Below are positions 19,219 to 29,431 of a stretch of 64,000 nucleotides of DNA, piece after piece (position 1 is the stretch's first letter; every line of letters starts with the position of its first letter). The DNA is taken from positions 109,655-173,654 of the forward strand of contig JAPTHR010000001.1 in NCBI GenBank assembly GCA_029228645.1, written 5' to 3'. Made by a program: the position numbers and the translations under genes. The stretch is from Gammaproteobacteria bacterium Milos-ODIII6 (GTDB lineage: Bacteria; Pseudomonadota; Gammaproteobacteria; Chromatiales; Chromatiaceae). The notes beneath the pieces were generated by a model. It had not been told where the DNA came from, did no database searches, and worked only from the letters and a program-made list of their open reading frames with translations.

Positions 19219-20256
19219 ATGAAGAGAGTCCGTCTATTTTCTCGCCAACTCGCCCTCTCGTTGCTGATTGGCCTGTGGCTGGCCGTTCCGGCTGCAGCCG
19301 AAACCCTGCTGCGCTCGGATCACCCGACCCAGTACACGGTGCAGAAGGGAGACACCCTGTGGGACATCTCGGGCCGCTTCCTGCGCAGCCCCTGGCGCTG
19401 GCCGGAGATATGGAACGTCAACCCGCAGGTCGCCAACCCGCACCTGATCTTTCCGGGAGACCGGCTCGAGCTCGTCTACGTGGACGGACAGCCGCGCCTG
19501 CAACTCAGCCGCGGCGTGCTCAAGCTCTCGCCACAGGTACGCTCGCGGCCCTGGGACGGGGCCATTCCCACCATCCCGATCGGGGATATCAGCCCTTTCC
19601 TGTCGCGGCCCTACGTGCTCAATCCTGCACAGGCGGATGAGGCGCCTTACATCGTAAGCTTCGGTGAGGACCACATCATCGGCGGCACCGGGGTACGCGC
19701 TTATGTGCGTGCGCTGGACGAGAGCGGCGGCAAATACCACGTCGTGCGGCCGGGCGCGCCCTACCGGGAGGCCGACTCGGACGAAATCCTGGGTTACGAA
19801 GCAATCTACATCGGTACAGTGGAGGCCATGTCCAGCGGCGACCCGGCGACCGTGTACTTCAACAGCAGCGAGCGAGAGGCGATCCTGGGCGACCGCCTGA
19901 TACCCTCCAGCGGAGACGTCAGCTGGGCCAATTTCATACCGCGACAACCCACCGGCGACGTCAGCGGTTCGATCATCGGGGTCAAGGGGGGCGTGGCCCA
20001 GATCGGCCAGTTCAACGTTGTGGTGCTGGACCGTGGCGCAGGTGACGGACTCAAACCCGGGCATGTGCTGCGCATCGATCAGCGCGGCGAGACCATCCGC
20101 GACGTGGTGACCCCGGATTCGCGCGACACCGTCAAGCTGCCCGACGAAGAGGCCGGCCTGCTGATGGTCTTCCGTACCTTCGAACGCATCAGCTTCGGCC
20201 TGGTGCTGAACGCGGTTCGCCCGATCCACGTGCTCGACCGGGTGCGAACCCCCTGA
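19219..20256 (+). CDS. exported LysM peptidoglycan-binding protein
   Basis: A 345-residue envelope protein. A signal peptide (MKRVRLFSRQLALSLLIGLW..., cleavage after about residue 27) is followed by one LysM domain, QYTVQKGDTLWDISGRF with NPQVANPHLIFPGDRLEL (about 37-86), which binds peptidoglycan. The remaining 250 residues form a beta-rich C-terminal domain with no catalytic motif I can name. The start follows a GGGA site. The gene is divergent from def and lies 49 bases before dprA, an order seen in many Gammaproteobacteria, where it is annotated only as a LysM domain protein. Confidence 0.9.
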   Translation: MKRVRLFSRQLALSLLIGLWLAVPAAAETLLRSDHPTQYTVQKGDTLWDISGRFLRSPWRWPEIWNVNPQVANPHLIFPGDRLELVYVDGQPRLQLSRGVLKLSPQVRSRPWDGAIPTIPIGDISPFLSRPYVLNPAQADEAPYIVSFGEDHIIGGTGVRAYVRALDESGGKYHVVRPGAPYREADSDEILGYEAIYIGTVEAMSSGDPATVYFNSSEREAILGDRLIPSSGDVSWANFIPRQPTGDVSGSIIGVKGGVAQIGQFNVVVLDRGAGDGLKPGHVLRIDQRGETIRDVVTPDSRDTVKLPDEEAGLLMVFRTFERISFGLVLNAVRPIHVLDRVRTP

Positions 20257-20305
20257 TAGCCACGCCCGGGCGGAAGCGCCCGCCACAACCCGATAGGATC
20301 ACGAC

Positions 20306-21442
20306 ATGGACGCTGTGATACCGGACCCCACCGAAAACGATGAACAGGCGCTCGCCTGGCTGGAATTGCTGCGCGCCCCCGGCCTGGGGCCACGCAGCCT
20401 GCTGCCGCTGCTGCAGCTACAGGCAGACCCACGCACCTTGCTCAACTCGCCGCCCCCCGAGACCCCGGAGAAAACACGCCGCGCGCTCGCGCAGACCGAC
20501 CAGGAGCAGGCCCGGCGCGACCTGGACTGGCTCAGACAGACCGAGGTGCAACTGCTGACGGTCACCGCCCCGGACTACCCGGAGATGCTGCGCGAACTCG
20601 CCGACCCGCCGCTGGTCCTGTTCCTGCGTGGAGACGCCGCGCTCCTCAACCTGCCGCAACTCGCCATCGTGGGGAGCCGCAACGCCTCGACCGGCGGACT
20701 GGATAACGCGCGCCGCTTCGCCCGATTCCTGGCCGCGAGCGGCCTGATTATCACCAGCGGACTGGCGCAGGGGATCGACGCGGCCGCGCATCAAGGCGCC
20801 CTGGCGACCGGCCGCACGATCGCCGTGACCGGCACCGGCCTCGACCGTGTCTACCCCGCGCGCCACCGTGAGCTGGCCCACCGGATTGCCGCCGAGGGGC
20901 TGCTGGTAAGCGAGTTCCCCCCCGGCACGGCGCCCCTGCCGGGCAACTTCCCGCGGCGCAACCGGATCATCGCCGGCTTCTCCCTGGGCACCCTGGTCGT
21001 GGAGGCGGCGCTCAACAGCGGTTCACTGATCACCGCCCGGCTCGCCAGCGAAGCGGGTCGCGAGGTATTCGCCATCCCGGGCTCGATCCACAACCCACAG
21101 GCGCGCGGCTGCCACGCGCTGATACGTCAGGGGGCAAAGCTGGTCGAGACCGGCGAGCACGTCGTGGAGGAACTGGCTGCACAGCTCGGCCTACTGGCGG
21201 GCGCGGCGAACAGCCTGCCGCCGGAGCAGGCGCAGGAACCGGAATCGGCGGCCCTCGACCCGGATCACGAAGCGCTGCTGGAATTGATGGGATTTGACCC
21301 GATCAGCGCCGATCAGCTGGTATCGGAAAGCCATTACTCAGCTGCGGAAATCTCCTCCATGCTCCTATTGCTCGAACTTCAGGGTCATGTATCATCGGAC
21401 CCCGGTGGGATGTTCACGCGACTTGGAAAATCAAGTATCTGA
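20306..21442 (+). CDS. dprA: DNA-processing protein DprA (Smf)
   Basis: Loads RecA onto incoming single-stranded DNA during natural transformation. The 378-residue protein has an N-terminal SAM-like region, the Rossmann-fold DprA core with AIVGSRNASTGG near residue 118, SGLAQGIDAAAHQGAL near 153, TGTGLDRVYP and NRIIAGFS, and a C-terminal winged-helix segment from about 310 (LMGFDPISADQLV). All core motifs are intact. Other competence genes are not in this window. It is followed by smg after about 90 bases, the usual order. Confidence 0.95.
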   Translation: MDAVIPDPTENDEQALAWLELLRAPGLGPRSLLPLLQLQADPRTLLNSPPPETPEKTRRALAQTDQEQARRDLDWLRQTEVQLLTVTAPDYPEMLRELADPPLVLFLRGDAALLNLPQLAIVGSRNASTGGLDNARRFARFLAASGLIITSGLAQGIDAAAHQGALATGRTIAVTGTGLDRVYPARHRELAHRIAAEGLLVSEFPPGTAPLPGNFPRRNRIIAGFSLGTLVVEAALNSGSLITARLASEAGREVFAIPGSIHNPQARGCHALIRQGAKLVETGEHVVEELAAQLGLLAGAANSLPPEQAQEPESAALDPDHEALLELMGFDPISADQLVSESHYSAAEISSMLLLLELQGHVSSDPGGMFTRLGKSSI

Positions 21443-21533
21443 ACCCACCTTCGGGCTAGTCGGTCTCTGTGTTAACAGGAGTCGAACCACACTCCGGGAC
21501 ATCCCGTCGCTCTCCTCACCAGGAAATCAAGCC

Positions 21534-22016
21534 GTGAACGAAAACCTCATCGACGTTCTGATTTACATCTATGAGAACTACATGGACAGCGAGGAATCCT
21601 CGTCCATGGACCAGATCACGCTGGAAGAGGAACTGTTGCAGGCCGGCTTCCAACAGGGCGAGGTCACCAAGGCCTTCGACTGGCTGGACGAACTGGCGTG
21701 GCGCCAGGGCAGCCTGGTCGAGTTTGGCAAGAAGGTGCCGAACCACTCCATGCGCATCTTCAGCGATCGCGAGCAGCAGAAAATAGACCTGGAAATCCAG
21801 GGGTTGTTGCTGACCCTGGAGCAGAGCGGAATCCTGGATCCCATGAGCCGCGAGCTGGTGATCGAACGCTGCATGGCGATCGAAAGCGAAGAGCTCTCCA
21901 GCGACGACGTCAAGTGGGTGGTGCTGCTGGTCCTGCTCAACCAGCCCGGGCAGGAAAACGCCTTCGCCCTGATGGAGGAGCTGGTCTATAACGGCGAGCC
22001 CCCTTACCTGCACTGA
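21534..22016 (+). CDS. smg: Smg family protein (DUF494)
   Basis: A 160-residue acidic, mostly helical protein of the Smg/DUF494 family, whose biochemical role is not established. The start is GTG, preceded by AGGAAA at eight bases, and gives the family N-terminus MNENLIDVLIYIYENYM; the frame stays open upstream but those residues are not protein-like. It sits between dprA and topA, the conserved dprA-smg-topA neighbourhood, and is closed off by a terminator. Confidence 0.92.
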   Translation: MNENLIDVLIYIYENYMDSEESSSMDQITLEEELLQAGFQQGEVTKAFDWLDELAWRQGSLVEFGKKVPNHSMRIFSDREQQKIDLEIQGLLLTLEQSGILDPMSRELVIERCMAIESEELSSDDVKWVVLLVLLNQPGQENAFALMEELVYNGEPPYLH

Positions 22017-22039
22017 AGCCGCGGGATGATCGAGACAAG

Positions 22040-22064
22040 GCCCGGGCTGCACCCGGGCTTTTTT
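22040..22064 (+). terminator. intrinsic terminator after smg
   Basis: Stem GCCCGGG/CCCGGGC, loop CTGCA and six T residues. It separates the dprA-smg unit from topA. Confidence 0.9.
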
Positions 22065-22170
22065 CTTGCAACTTCGGACATCCGGGCTTGACACCCTGCA
22101 CGCCGGACGGCTATCGGTAAAAAAGGAACACCGCGGGCTCTGGCCCCGCCCCAACCCTTATTGAGAAAGC

Positions 22171-24492
22171 ATGAATCTGGTTATCGTTGAGTCCCCGGCC
22201 AAAGCCAAGACAATCAAGAAGTACCTGGGCAAGGACTTCGAGGTGCTGGCCTCTTACGGTCACGTCCGCGACCTGGTGCCCAAGGAAGGCGCGGTCGATC
22301 CCGAGCAGCATTTCGCCATGAAATACCAGGTGATCGACCGCAACGACAAACACGTCAAGGCGATCACGAGCAAACTGAAGAATGCCGAGGCGCTCTACCT
22401 CGCGACCGACCCCGACCGCGAGGGCGAGGCCATCTCCTGGCACCTGCTGGAACTGCTCCAGAACCGCAAGGTGCTCAAGGACAAGGCGGTCCACCGGGTG
22501 GTATTCAACGAGATCACCAAGAAGGCGGTGCAGGACGCGGTCGCCAACCCGCGCGAGCTGTCCATGGACCTGGTCAATGCCCAGCAGGCGCGCCGCGCAC
22601 TCGACTACCTGGTCGGCTTCAACCTCTCGCCGCTGTTGTGGAAGAAGATCCGCCGTGGCCTGTCCGCCGGACGCGTGCAGAGCCCGGCGCTGCGCCTGAT
22701 ATGCGAACGCGAGGACGAGATCGAGGCCTTCAAGGCGCGTGAGTACTGGACCATCGAGGCCGATACCGAGAAGGCCGGCCAGGCGTTCAGCGCCAAGTTG
22801 ACCCACTTCGCGAACGAGAAACTCAGCCAGTTCTCGATCACCGACGGCGAACGCGCCGCCGAGGTCGAAAAAGTGCTGCTGGCCGCCACCGGCGCCGACA
22901 AGGCGGACAGCGGCACGCTCGATGTGCTCAAGGTCGAGAAGAAGCAGCGCAAGCGCAATCCCGCCGCGCCGTTCACGACCTCGACGCTGCAACAGGAAGC
23001 CTCGCGCAAGCTCGGCTTCACCGCCCAGCGCACCATGCGCATCGCCCAGCAGCTGTACGAGGGCGTCGACATCGGCGCCGGCGCGGTCGGCCTGATCACC
23101 TACATGCGGACCGACTCGGTCAACCTCGCCGACGAGGCGATCGCCGAGCTGCGCGGCTTCATCACCGACAAGTACGGCAAGGACCAGGTGCCGAAGACAC
23201 CGCGCCAGTTCAAGACTAAGGCCAAGAACGCCCAGGAGGCGCACGAGGCCATTCGCCCGACCTCGGCGCTGAACGTGCCCGACGAGATCGCCAGGCACCT
23301 CGACAAGGACCAGCTCAAGCTGTACAGCCTGATCTGGAAACGCACCGTGGCCTGCCAGATGGTGCATGCGACCATTGATACCGTGGCCGCCGATCTCGGC
23401 GCCGGCGACGGCAACGTGTTCCGCGCCAACGGCTCCACCATCGCCAAGCCGGGGTTCATGCAGGTCTACCTCGAAGGCACCGACGACGCCAAGCCGGGCG
23501 ACGGCGATGAAAAGATGCTGCCGCCGCTGACCGAGGGCGAGCAGATCACGCTGAACAAGATCCGCCCGGAACAGCACTTCACCGAGCCGCCGCCACGCTA
23601 CAGCGAGGCCAGCCTGGTCAAGACGCTAGAGGAGCATGGCATCGGCCGGCCGTCGACCTACGCGTCGATCATCTCGACCCTGCAGGACCGTGAATACGTC
23701 GAACTGGAAAAGAAGCGCTTCTACCCGACCGACGTCGGGCGCGTGGTCAACAAGTTCCTGACCAACTACTTCAAGCAGTACGTCGACTACGACTTCACCG
23801 CGCGCCTGGAAGACGAGCTGGACGCGGTTTCGCGCGGCGAGGAGGAGTGGGTGCCACTGCTGGAGAAATTCTGGCAGCCGTTCAAGGACCGCATCGACCA
23901 CACCCAGGAGAACGTACAGCGCTCGGACGTCACCCAGGAGAAGATCGACGAGAAGTGCCCCAAGTGCGGCGGCCAGCTGTCGATCCGACTCGGGCGCAAC
24001 GGCCGCTTCATCGGCTGCACCAACTACCCCGAGTGCGACTACACGCGTAACCTCAACGACGATGCCGAGGCCTCGGCCGAACCGGAAAAGGTCGGGCGCG
24101 ACTGCCCCGAGTGCGGCTCCGAGCTGGTCTTCAAGCAGGGGCGCTACGGCAAGTTCATCGGCTGCTCCGGCTACCCCAAGTGTCGCTTCATCGAACCGCT
24201 GGAAAAGCCCAAGGACACCGGTGTTAGCTGCCCCAAGTGCCACAAGGGCACCCTGATGCAGCGCAAGTCACGCCGCGGCAAGATCTTCTACTCCTGCTCG
24301 ACCTACCCCAAGTGCGACTACGCGGTCTGGAACGAGCCGATCGCCGAGCCCTGCCCGCAGTGCGGCTGGCCGGTCCTGACGGTCAAGACCACCAAGCGGC
24401 GCGGCACCGAGAAGGTCTGCCCGCAGCAGGACTGCTCGTTCGCCGAGCCGTATGAACCGCCGGCCAGCGAGGAGGCCAAGGCCGAGTCATGA
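22171..24492 (+). CDS. topA: DNA topoisomerase I
   Basis: Type IA topoisomerase that relaxes negative supercoils. The 773 residues begin with the Toprim domain (VIVESPAKAKTIKKYLG, then ATDPDREGEAISWHL with the metal-binding acids). The catalytic tyrosine is near residue 311 in LITYMRTDSVN, and GIGRPSTYASIISTLQDREYV follows in the core. The C-terminus (about 595-765) carries four four-Cys zinc ribbons of the type CPKCGG...CTNYPEC. The length is below E. coli (865), mostly from a shorter tail. The stop overlaps the start of tsaC. Confidence 0.97.
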   Translation: MNLVIVESPAKAKTIKKYLGKDFEVLASYGHVRDLVPKEGAVDPEQHFAMKYQVIDRNDKHVKAITSKLKNAEALYLATDPDREGEAISWHLLELLQNRKVLKDKAVHRVVFNEITKKAVQDAVANPRELSMDLVNAQQARRALDYLVGFNLSPLLWKKIRRGLSAGRVQSPALRLICEREDEIEAFKAREYWTIEADTEKAGQAFSAKLTHFANEKLSQFSITDGERAAEVEKVLLAATGADKADSGTLDVLKVEKKQRKRNPAAPFTTSTLQQEASRKLGFTAQRTMRIAQQLYEGVDIGAGAVGLITYMRTDSVNLADEAIAELRGFITDKYGKDQVPKTPRQFKTKAKNAQEAHEAIRPTSALNVPDEIARHLDKDQLKLYSLIWKRTVACQMVHATIDTVAADLGAGDGNVFRANGSTIAKPGFMQVYLEGTDDAKPGDGDEKMLPPLTEGEQITLNKIRPEQHFTEPPPRYSEASLVKTLEEHGIGRPSTYASIISTLQDREYVELEKKRFYPTDVGRVVNKFLTNYFKQYVDYDFTARLEDELDAVSRGEEEWVPLLEKFWQPFKDRIDHTQENVQRSDVTQEKIDEKCPKCGGQLSIRLGRNGRFIGCTNYPECDYTRNLNDDAEASAEPEKVGRDCPECGSELVFKQGRYGKFIGCSGYPKCRFIEPLEKPKDTGVSCPKCHKGTLMQRKSRRGKIFYSCSTYPKCDYAVWNEPIAEPCPQCGWPVLTVKTTKRRGTEKVCPQQDCSFAEPYEPPASEEAKAES

Positions 24493-25043
24493 TCTCGCCC
24501 TTCCGCCTGCGCGAGGCAGCGCGCATCATCCAGCACGGCGGGGTGGTGGCCTGCCCGACCGAGGCGGTCTACGGCCTGAGCTGCGACCCGCTCAACCCAC
24601 GCGCGGTGATGCGCCTGCTGCGGCTCAAGCAGCGCCCGCTGGAGAAGGGCCTGATCCTGCTGGCCTCGCACATCGAACAATTGCGCCCCTTTGCCCTGCT
24701 CGAGGGTGAATGGATGCCGGCGGTGCGGGCCAGCTGGCCGGGGCCGGTGACCTGGCTGCTGCCGGCCCGACCGGCGCTGCCGAGCTGGATCAATGGCGGC
24801 CGCGACACGGTTGCCTGCCGCGTGAGCGCGCACCCCACCGCCGCCGCGCTGTGCGATGCGGCCGGACACGCCCTGGTATCGACCAGCGCCAACCTCGCCG
24901 GGCGCCCGCCGGCGCGCAGCCCGCTGCAGGTGCGCCTGCGCTGTCCCGGCAGCGACGCGATCCTGCACGACCGCCTCGGCGACCTGCGCCAGCCGACCCC
25001 GATCCGCGACCCGCGCAGCGGCGAGACCCACCGCGCGGGTTGA
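24489..25043 (+). CDS. tsaC: L-threonylcarbamoyladenylate synthase (TsaC/YrdC)
   Basis: Makes threonylcarbamoyl-AMP from threonine, bicarbonate and ATP for the t6A37 modification of ANN-decoding tRNAs. The 184-residue protein has the family features GGVVACPTEAVYGLSCDPLN, LKQRPLEKGLILLAS, WPGPVTWLLPA and STSANLAGRPPA. It is the short, single-domain TsaC form, without the C-terminal Sua5 domain. It overlaps topA as ATGA, and hemF follows after about 100 bases, the same order as in several Gammaproteobacteria. Confidence 0.94.
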   Translation: MISPFRLREAARIIQHGGVVACPTEAVYGLSCDPLNPRAVMRLLRLKQRPLEKGLILLASHIEQLRPFALLEGEWMPAVRASWPGPVTWLLPARPALPSWINGGRDTVACRVSAHPTAAALCDAAGHALVSTSANLAGRPPARSPLQVRLRCPGSDAILHDRLGDLRQPTPIRDPRSGETHRAG

Positions 25044-25085
25044 GCGCCAGCCTCCGTGTCTGTTCCAATGGCCCGATCCGAATAA

Positions 25086-26063
<978 letters not shown>

Positions 26064-26434
26064 CCGCCGCGCAGTCTGCGCATTCCCTGGCGGCACAACA
26101 GCCGGACTGGATTGACTGGCTACGGGGATATGGGATCATCGAATGATGGCCCCCGCACAGGAAGTGCTCGCCAACGGGGATAGCCGCTTGTTCATGGAGG
26201 AATAGTCCGTATGTCGAAACCGCACGACCACGGGTGCACGACCCGAAAATCCCAACGCCCCCCATACCCAAGGAGCGCTGTTTCGCGAGAAACGAGCCGG
26301 GCTCAGCGCAAGTCCGTGATTGCCGGACCGGCTTCATGCAGCCGCTGTCTGTCTCAGTGGTATGCAGGCGACTGCCGATCACCGGAATTCCGGCACATAG
26401 ACAGAACCGTGTATCGGACCGTTAGGGCCAGAAA
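26064..26434. other. gap without a supported gene
   Basis: I see no convincing gene, RNA or terminator between hemF and the toxin promoter. Short open frames exist on both strands but lack ribosome sites and protein-like composition. Local base composition drops toward the toxin-antitoxin genes, so this may be the edge of an insertion. Confidence 0.5.
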
Positions 26435-26471
26435 TTGACAAATCCGCGCGCGTACATACACTGTAAGTATG
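26435..26471 (+). promoter_or_regulatory. brnTA promoter and operator
   Basis: Perfect -35 TTGACA, a 16-base spacer and -10 TACACT. The projected start lies at or next to the brnT ATG, so the mRNA may be leaderless. An inverted repeat CATAC-N7-GTATG (26455-26471) overlaps the -10 and the start codon and is a good candidate operator for BrnA autorepression. Confidence 0.65.
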
Positions 26472-26756
26472 ATTACGTTCGAGTGGGATGAGGCGAAAAG
26501 CCGCTCAAATCTGAAGAAGCACGGTGTCTCTTTCGTGGAAGCGCGATCAGTGTTCTTCGATGAGTATGCGGTTCAGTTCTTTGATGACGAGCATTCGTCG
26601 GAAGAAGATCGTTTCGTCATGCTCGGTATGAGTAACCTAAGCCGCGTACTGGTGGTCTGTCACTGTGAAAGGGTGGGTGGCGAAATCATTCGCATCATCT
26701 CAGCTCGAAAAGCCACAAAAAAAGAACGCTGCTTTTACCCGCAAGGTGCGTCATGA
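26469..26756 (+). CDS. brnT: BrnT family ribonuclease toxin
   Basis: Toxin of a type II toxin-antitoxin pair; BrnT is a RelE-like ribonuclease that blocks translation. The 95-residue product has the family N-terminus FEWDEAKSRSNLKKHGVSF, a central acidic stretch and the conserved C-terminal block RIISARKATKKER. No ribosome site precedes the ATG, consistent with a leaderless message. The stop overlaps the antitoxin start by four bases. The genes are visibly less GC-rich than their surroundings, a sign of horizontal gain. Confidence 0.93.
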   Translation: MITFEWDEAKSRSNLKKHGVSFVEARSVFFDEYAVQFFDDEHSSEEDRFVMLGMSNLSRVLVVCHCERVGGEIIRIISARKATKKERCFYPQGAS

Positions 26757-26980
26757 AAGCCGAATACGATTTTTCGAAAATGAAGTCCCGAAAAAACCCA
26801 TACGCCTCGAAGCTGAAGAAATCGGTAACCATTCGGCTTGGTGAGGATGTCATCGATTACTTCAAAGAAATGGCCGATGAAACGGGAATTCCCTACCAAA
26901 GCCTTATCAACCTGTATCTGCGAGATTGCGTCGCGCAGCATAGGGAGATTGATCTGAGTTGGCAGAAGAAAGCGCCCTAA
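26753..26980 (+). CDS. brnA: BrnA family antitoxin
   Basis: A 75-residue antitoxin that should bind BrnT and repress the operon. It has the family's N-terminal toxin-binding part and a ribbon-helix-helix region: KKSVTIRLGEDVIDYFKEMADETGIPYQSLINLYLRDC. The start overlaps the toxin stop (ATGA), giving tight coupling in toxin-first order, as is typical for brnTA. Ends before a stretch that converges on the next minus-strand gene. Confidence 0.92.
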   Translation: MKAEYDFSKMKSRKNPYASKLKKSVTIRLGEDVIDYFKEMADETGIPYQSLINLYLRDCVAQHREIDLSWQKKAP

Positions 26981-27008
26981 AAGCGTTCCAGCGGCCCCGG
27001 ATCATCGC

Positions 27009-27302
27009 TCAATCTTCTGCTTCCCCTCCGCTTGCCTGCCCGGCGTCCGCCTCGGCCGGCCTGAAGCGGAGTTCGATGAAGCGCCAGTAGGGGGCGTCCA
27101 CGAACTCGACGGTCATCGATTCGTTCGACTGGCAACGCGCCAGCAACCCATCGAGAAACTCAATGGCTTCCGTGTCCAACACGGTGCCGGTCAGGTCCTC
27201 ATTTTCGCGCAGGAACTCTGCATCGTCGTCACGCTTGACCACCCGGTAGCGTTCGGGAAAGCTGCTGTCTCGCTCGTCATGGATGAATATGTATTGCGGC
27301 AT
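27009..27302 (-). CDS. hypothetical protein, 97 residues
   Basis: I do not recognise this small acidic protein. It starts MPQYIFIHDERDSSFPERYRV and continues with a regular alpha/beta pattern; the C-terminal 20 residues are low-complexity (Ala, Gly, Glu, Asp). GGAA lies about nine bases before the ATG, and the codon use resembles that of the neighbouring chromosomal genes, which favours a real gene. It is convergent with brnTA and about 220 bases from the divergent acetyltransferase gene. It could be a cargo or regulator gene of the accessory segment. Confidence 0.6.
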   Translation of the reverse strand: MPQYIFIHDERDSSFPERYRVVKRDDDAEFLRENEDLTGTVLDTEAIEFLDGLLARCQSNESMTVEFVDAPYWRFIELRFRPAEADAGQASGGEAED

Positions 27303-27523
27303 GGGATTCCGGCCTCGATAAAGAGTTTGTCTTTGCAGCCCTGAACAGTCGTCTAGCGTAACTGAACAGACCGCGGGTTACATTGGATACGACCCCTGCA
27401 AAAATGGCAGAAAACAGGGATGCAGGCATTTGATGCCCACTTCAGACACTGCAGGCGCCCGGGCAATTCCCTCCGCGCCCTTTGGCCCCGGTCCGCTATG
27501 ACGGCGCAAGCACCTGATCCCAC

Positions 27524-28015
27524 ATGAAAAGCCGCATCCTGATCGCCGACTACGCCAACCCGAAGCACCGGCAGGACATTCCGCTGCTGCTGGATGCCTA
27601 CGCCAAAGACCCCATGGGCGGGGGCAAACCCCTCGATCCGCAGGTGAAGCAACAACTGGTCGATCAGCTGGCCGGGATTCCGGGGGCTTTTTCCGTGCTC
27701 GCCTACCGGGATGACCGACCGGTCGGCCTGGTGAACTGTTTCCAGGGCTTCTCGACCTTTCAGGGCAAGCCCTTGATCAACATCCACGATGTGGTGGTGC
27801 TGGAGGAATTCCGCGGCATGGGCCTCAGCCAGCGGATGCTGGCCAGGGTGGAAGAGGTCGCCCGGGCAAGGCGATGCTGCAAGCTCACCCTCGAGGTGCT
27901 GAGCAACAACGAGGCGGCGAAGGCGGCCTACCGGCGCTGCGGCTTTTCCGACTACCGGCTCGACCCCGCTGCCGGCAACGCGCTGTTCTGGCAGAAGCCG
28001 CTGAAAGACGACTAG
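27524..28015 (+). CDS. GNAT family N-acetyltransferase
   Basis: A 163-residue single-domain acetyltransferase. The acetyl-CoA pyrophosphate loop is EFRGMGLSQRML near residue 106, preceded by the beta strand INIHDVVVLEE and followed by CKLTLEVLSNNEAAKAAYRRCGF, the usual GNAT C-terminal pattern. The substrate is not predictable. It stands alone, in the same direction as the membrane protein that follows about 90 bases later, with no terminator visible between them. Confidence 0.88.
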   Translation: MKSRILIADYANPKHRQDIPLLLDAYAKDPMGGGKPLDPQVKQQLVDQLAGIPGAFSVLAYRDDRPVGLVNCFQGFSTFQGKPLINIHDVVVLEEFRGMGLSQRMLARVEEVARARRCCKLTLEVLSNNEAAKAAYRRCGFSDYRLDPAAGNALFWQKPLKDD

Positions 28016-28105
28016 TGGGCTGCTTTCCGGCTTTCGGTCGAGCCCGGAAAAAGAACTAAACTTCCAAATTGATGAGAAATTGGTCTTAGCCGGAGGGCCT
28101 CGCCT

Positions 28106-29431
28106 ATGAACGGACCGGTTTTGGTCAACCCGGGCAACCGGGTTCCCCTGCGGGAACGCCTGATCGTCGGCATTGCCGGCATCTTCCAGCTCCTGGTGAT
28201 GTCGATCGTGGTGGTATCGATTGGCTATACGCTCTGGCTTGGCTGGGCCTTCAGCAGCCAGCTGAGACTGCTGCTTGACCACTGGGCCTGGTCGATCGCG
28301 ATTTACCTGGCGACGGTATTGGGCATCGTGCTGCTGGCCATGCTGGTGCAGCGCTTCTGGCCACGCCTGATCCTCGGCGGCCCGGTCTACGGCGATCTTG
28401 GCGGAATACCGCGCCGCTCCTTCGATGCTGTGCTGCGGGCCCGTCCGCACATCCGGGTACAGCTGTTCGATCGCGACCAGGAGCCGGTCACCCGGTTCAA
28501 CACCATCCAGAACCGCATGCTGCACGACATGCTGAAGGCCAATTACATGCATCTGAGCGGGGTGAGCGGCACCCCCGGACCGGAGATCGAGGCCGAATGG
28601 CACAAGGTCTGGGAGCGCGACATCCTCGACCGCCCGGTGGATGGCCAGACCCTGCGTGAGGCAGCCGATGTCGACCGGTTCGGTTTTTCCTACACCATGA
28701 ACGTCCTGGTGCGCACCAACAACTTCATGCCGGTACTCACGATTCTGTTCTGGGCGGTCATCGTGGTACTCGTCTATCTGTACGCCAATGGCAGTCTCGA
28801 TCTGATCACCACCGTGCAGGTCGGCCTGTTGCTCAGCCTGCTGCTGGCAGGCGCATGGCACGGGATCACACTGCACAGTCTCTCCGAGGTGCCGCTCACC
28901 TTTCAGTTGGGCATGCCCCTGCCCGAGCCGGCCGCGAGCGAGTTCGCCGCCGACATGCAGCGCCTCGAGGGTCACCGGGTACGGCCACGCAAGGTGGAGA
29001 TCGCACCGACTTTCTATACGGTCTTCCGCAACTACCAGTCGCGTCTTCTGCTGAGCAGTGCCATGGCGGACGTGCTGGTCATGCTCCTGGTAATCGGCGC
29101 GATGCAAGGTCTGATCAGCCTGCTTGACGCGGGCTTCGCGCAGCAGGCCTGGGCATGGCACCAGGCGGCGCTGATCGGGATACTGGCTGCGGCCTTCACC
29201 CTGGCCGGGAGCTTTTATGTGTTCTCCCTGCTGATACAGTACTCGCGGGCATTGCTGGCCACCCTGATCGCATCTGGCCTGGCCGTGGCGCTGCCTTTCG
29301 TGCTGGAGTACCTGGTTGGCGATGCCGGAGAAACACTGAAACTGCGCGAGATACTTATCGCGGCCGGAAGCGCCCTGAGCGTGGCGCTGGTCACCTTCGT
29401 GACCTCCCGGGTCAAGAGTTCGCTGAGCTAG
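28106..29431 (+). CDS. eight-helix membrane protein of unknown function
   Basis: A 441-residue protein with hydrophobic segments near residues 20-45, 60-82, 207-230, 235-258, 315-345, 357-380, 388-410 and 413-432. The two N-terminal helices are separated from the rest by a soluble loop of about 120 residues containing RARPHIRVQLFDRDQEPVTR and EIEAEWHKVWERDI; a second soluble loop lies near 260-310. No transport or enzyme motif is recognisable. GGAGGG precedes the ATG. The next gene in the same direction, 256 bases on, is the RND fusion, so a shared function is possible but not shown. Confidence 0.75.
   Translation: MNGPVLVNPGNRVPLRERLIVGIAGIFQLLVMSIVVVSIGYTLWLGWAFSSQLRLLLDHWAWSIAIYLATVLGIVLLAMLVQRFWPRLILGGPVYGDLGGIPRRSFDAVLRARPHIRVQLFDRDQEPVTRFNTIQNRMLHDMLKANYMHLSGVSGTPGPEIEAEWHKVWERDILDRPVDGQTLREAADVDRFGFSYTMNVLVRTNNFMPVLTILFWAVIVVLVYLYANGSLDLITTVQVGLLLSLLLAGAWHGITLHSLSEVPLTFQLGMPLPEPAASEFAADMQRLEGHRVRPRKVEIAPTFYTVFRNYQSRLLLSSAMADVLVMLLVIGAMQGLISLLDAGFAQQAWAWHQAALIGILAAAFTLAGSFYVFSLLIQYSRALLATLIASGLAVALPFVLEYLVGDAGETLKLREILIAAGSALSVALVTFVTSRVKSSLS

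Noticed and set aside
26064..26434. Remnant gene between hemF and brnT
   Set aside because: A short stretch ending in a DWIDWLRGYG-like translation looks protein-like, but it has no start, no ribosome site and no recognisable family.
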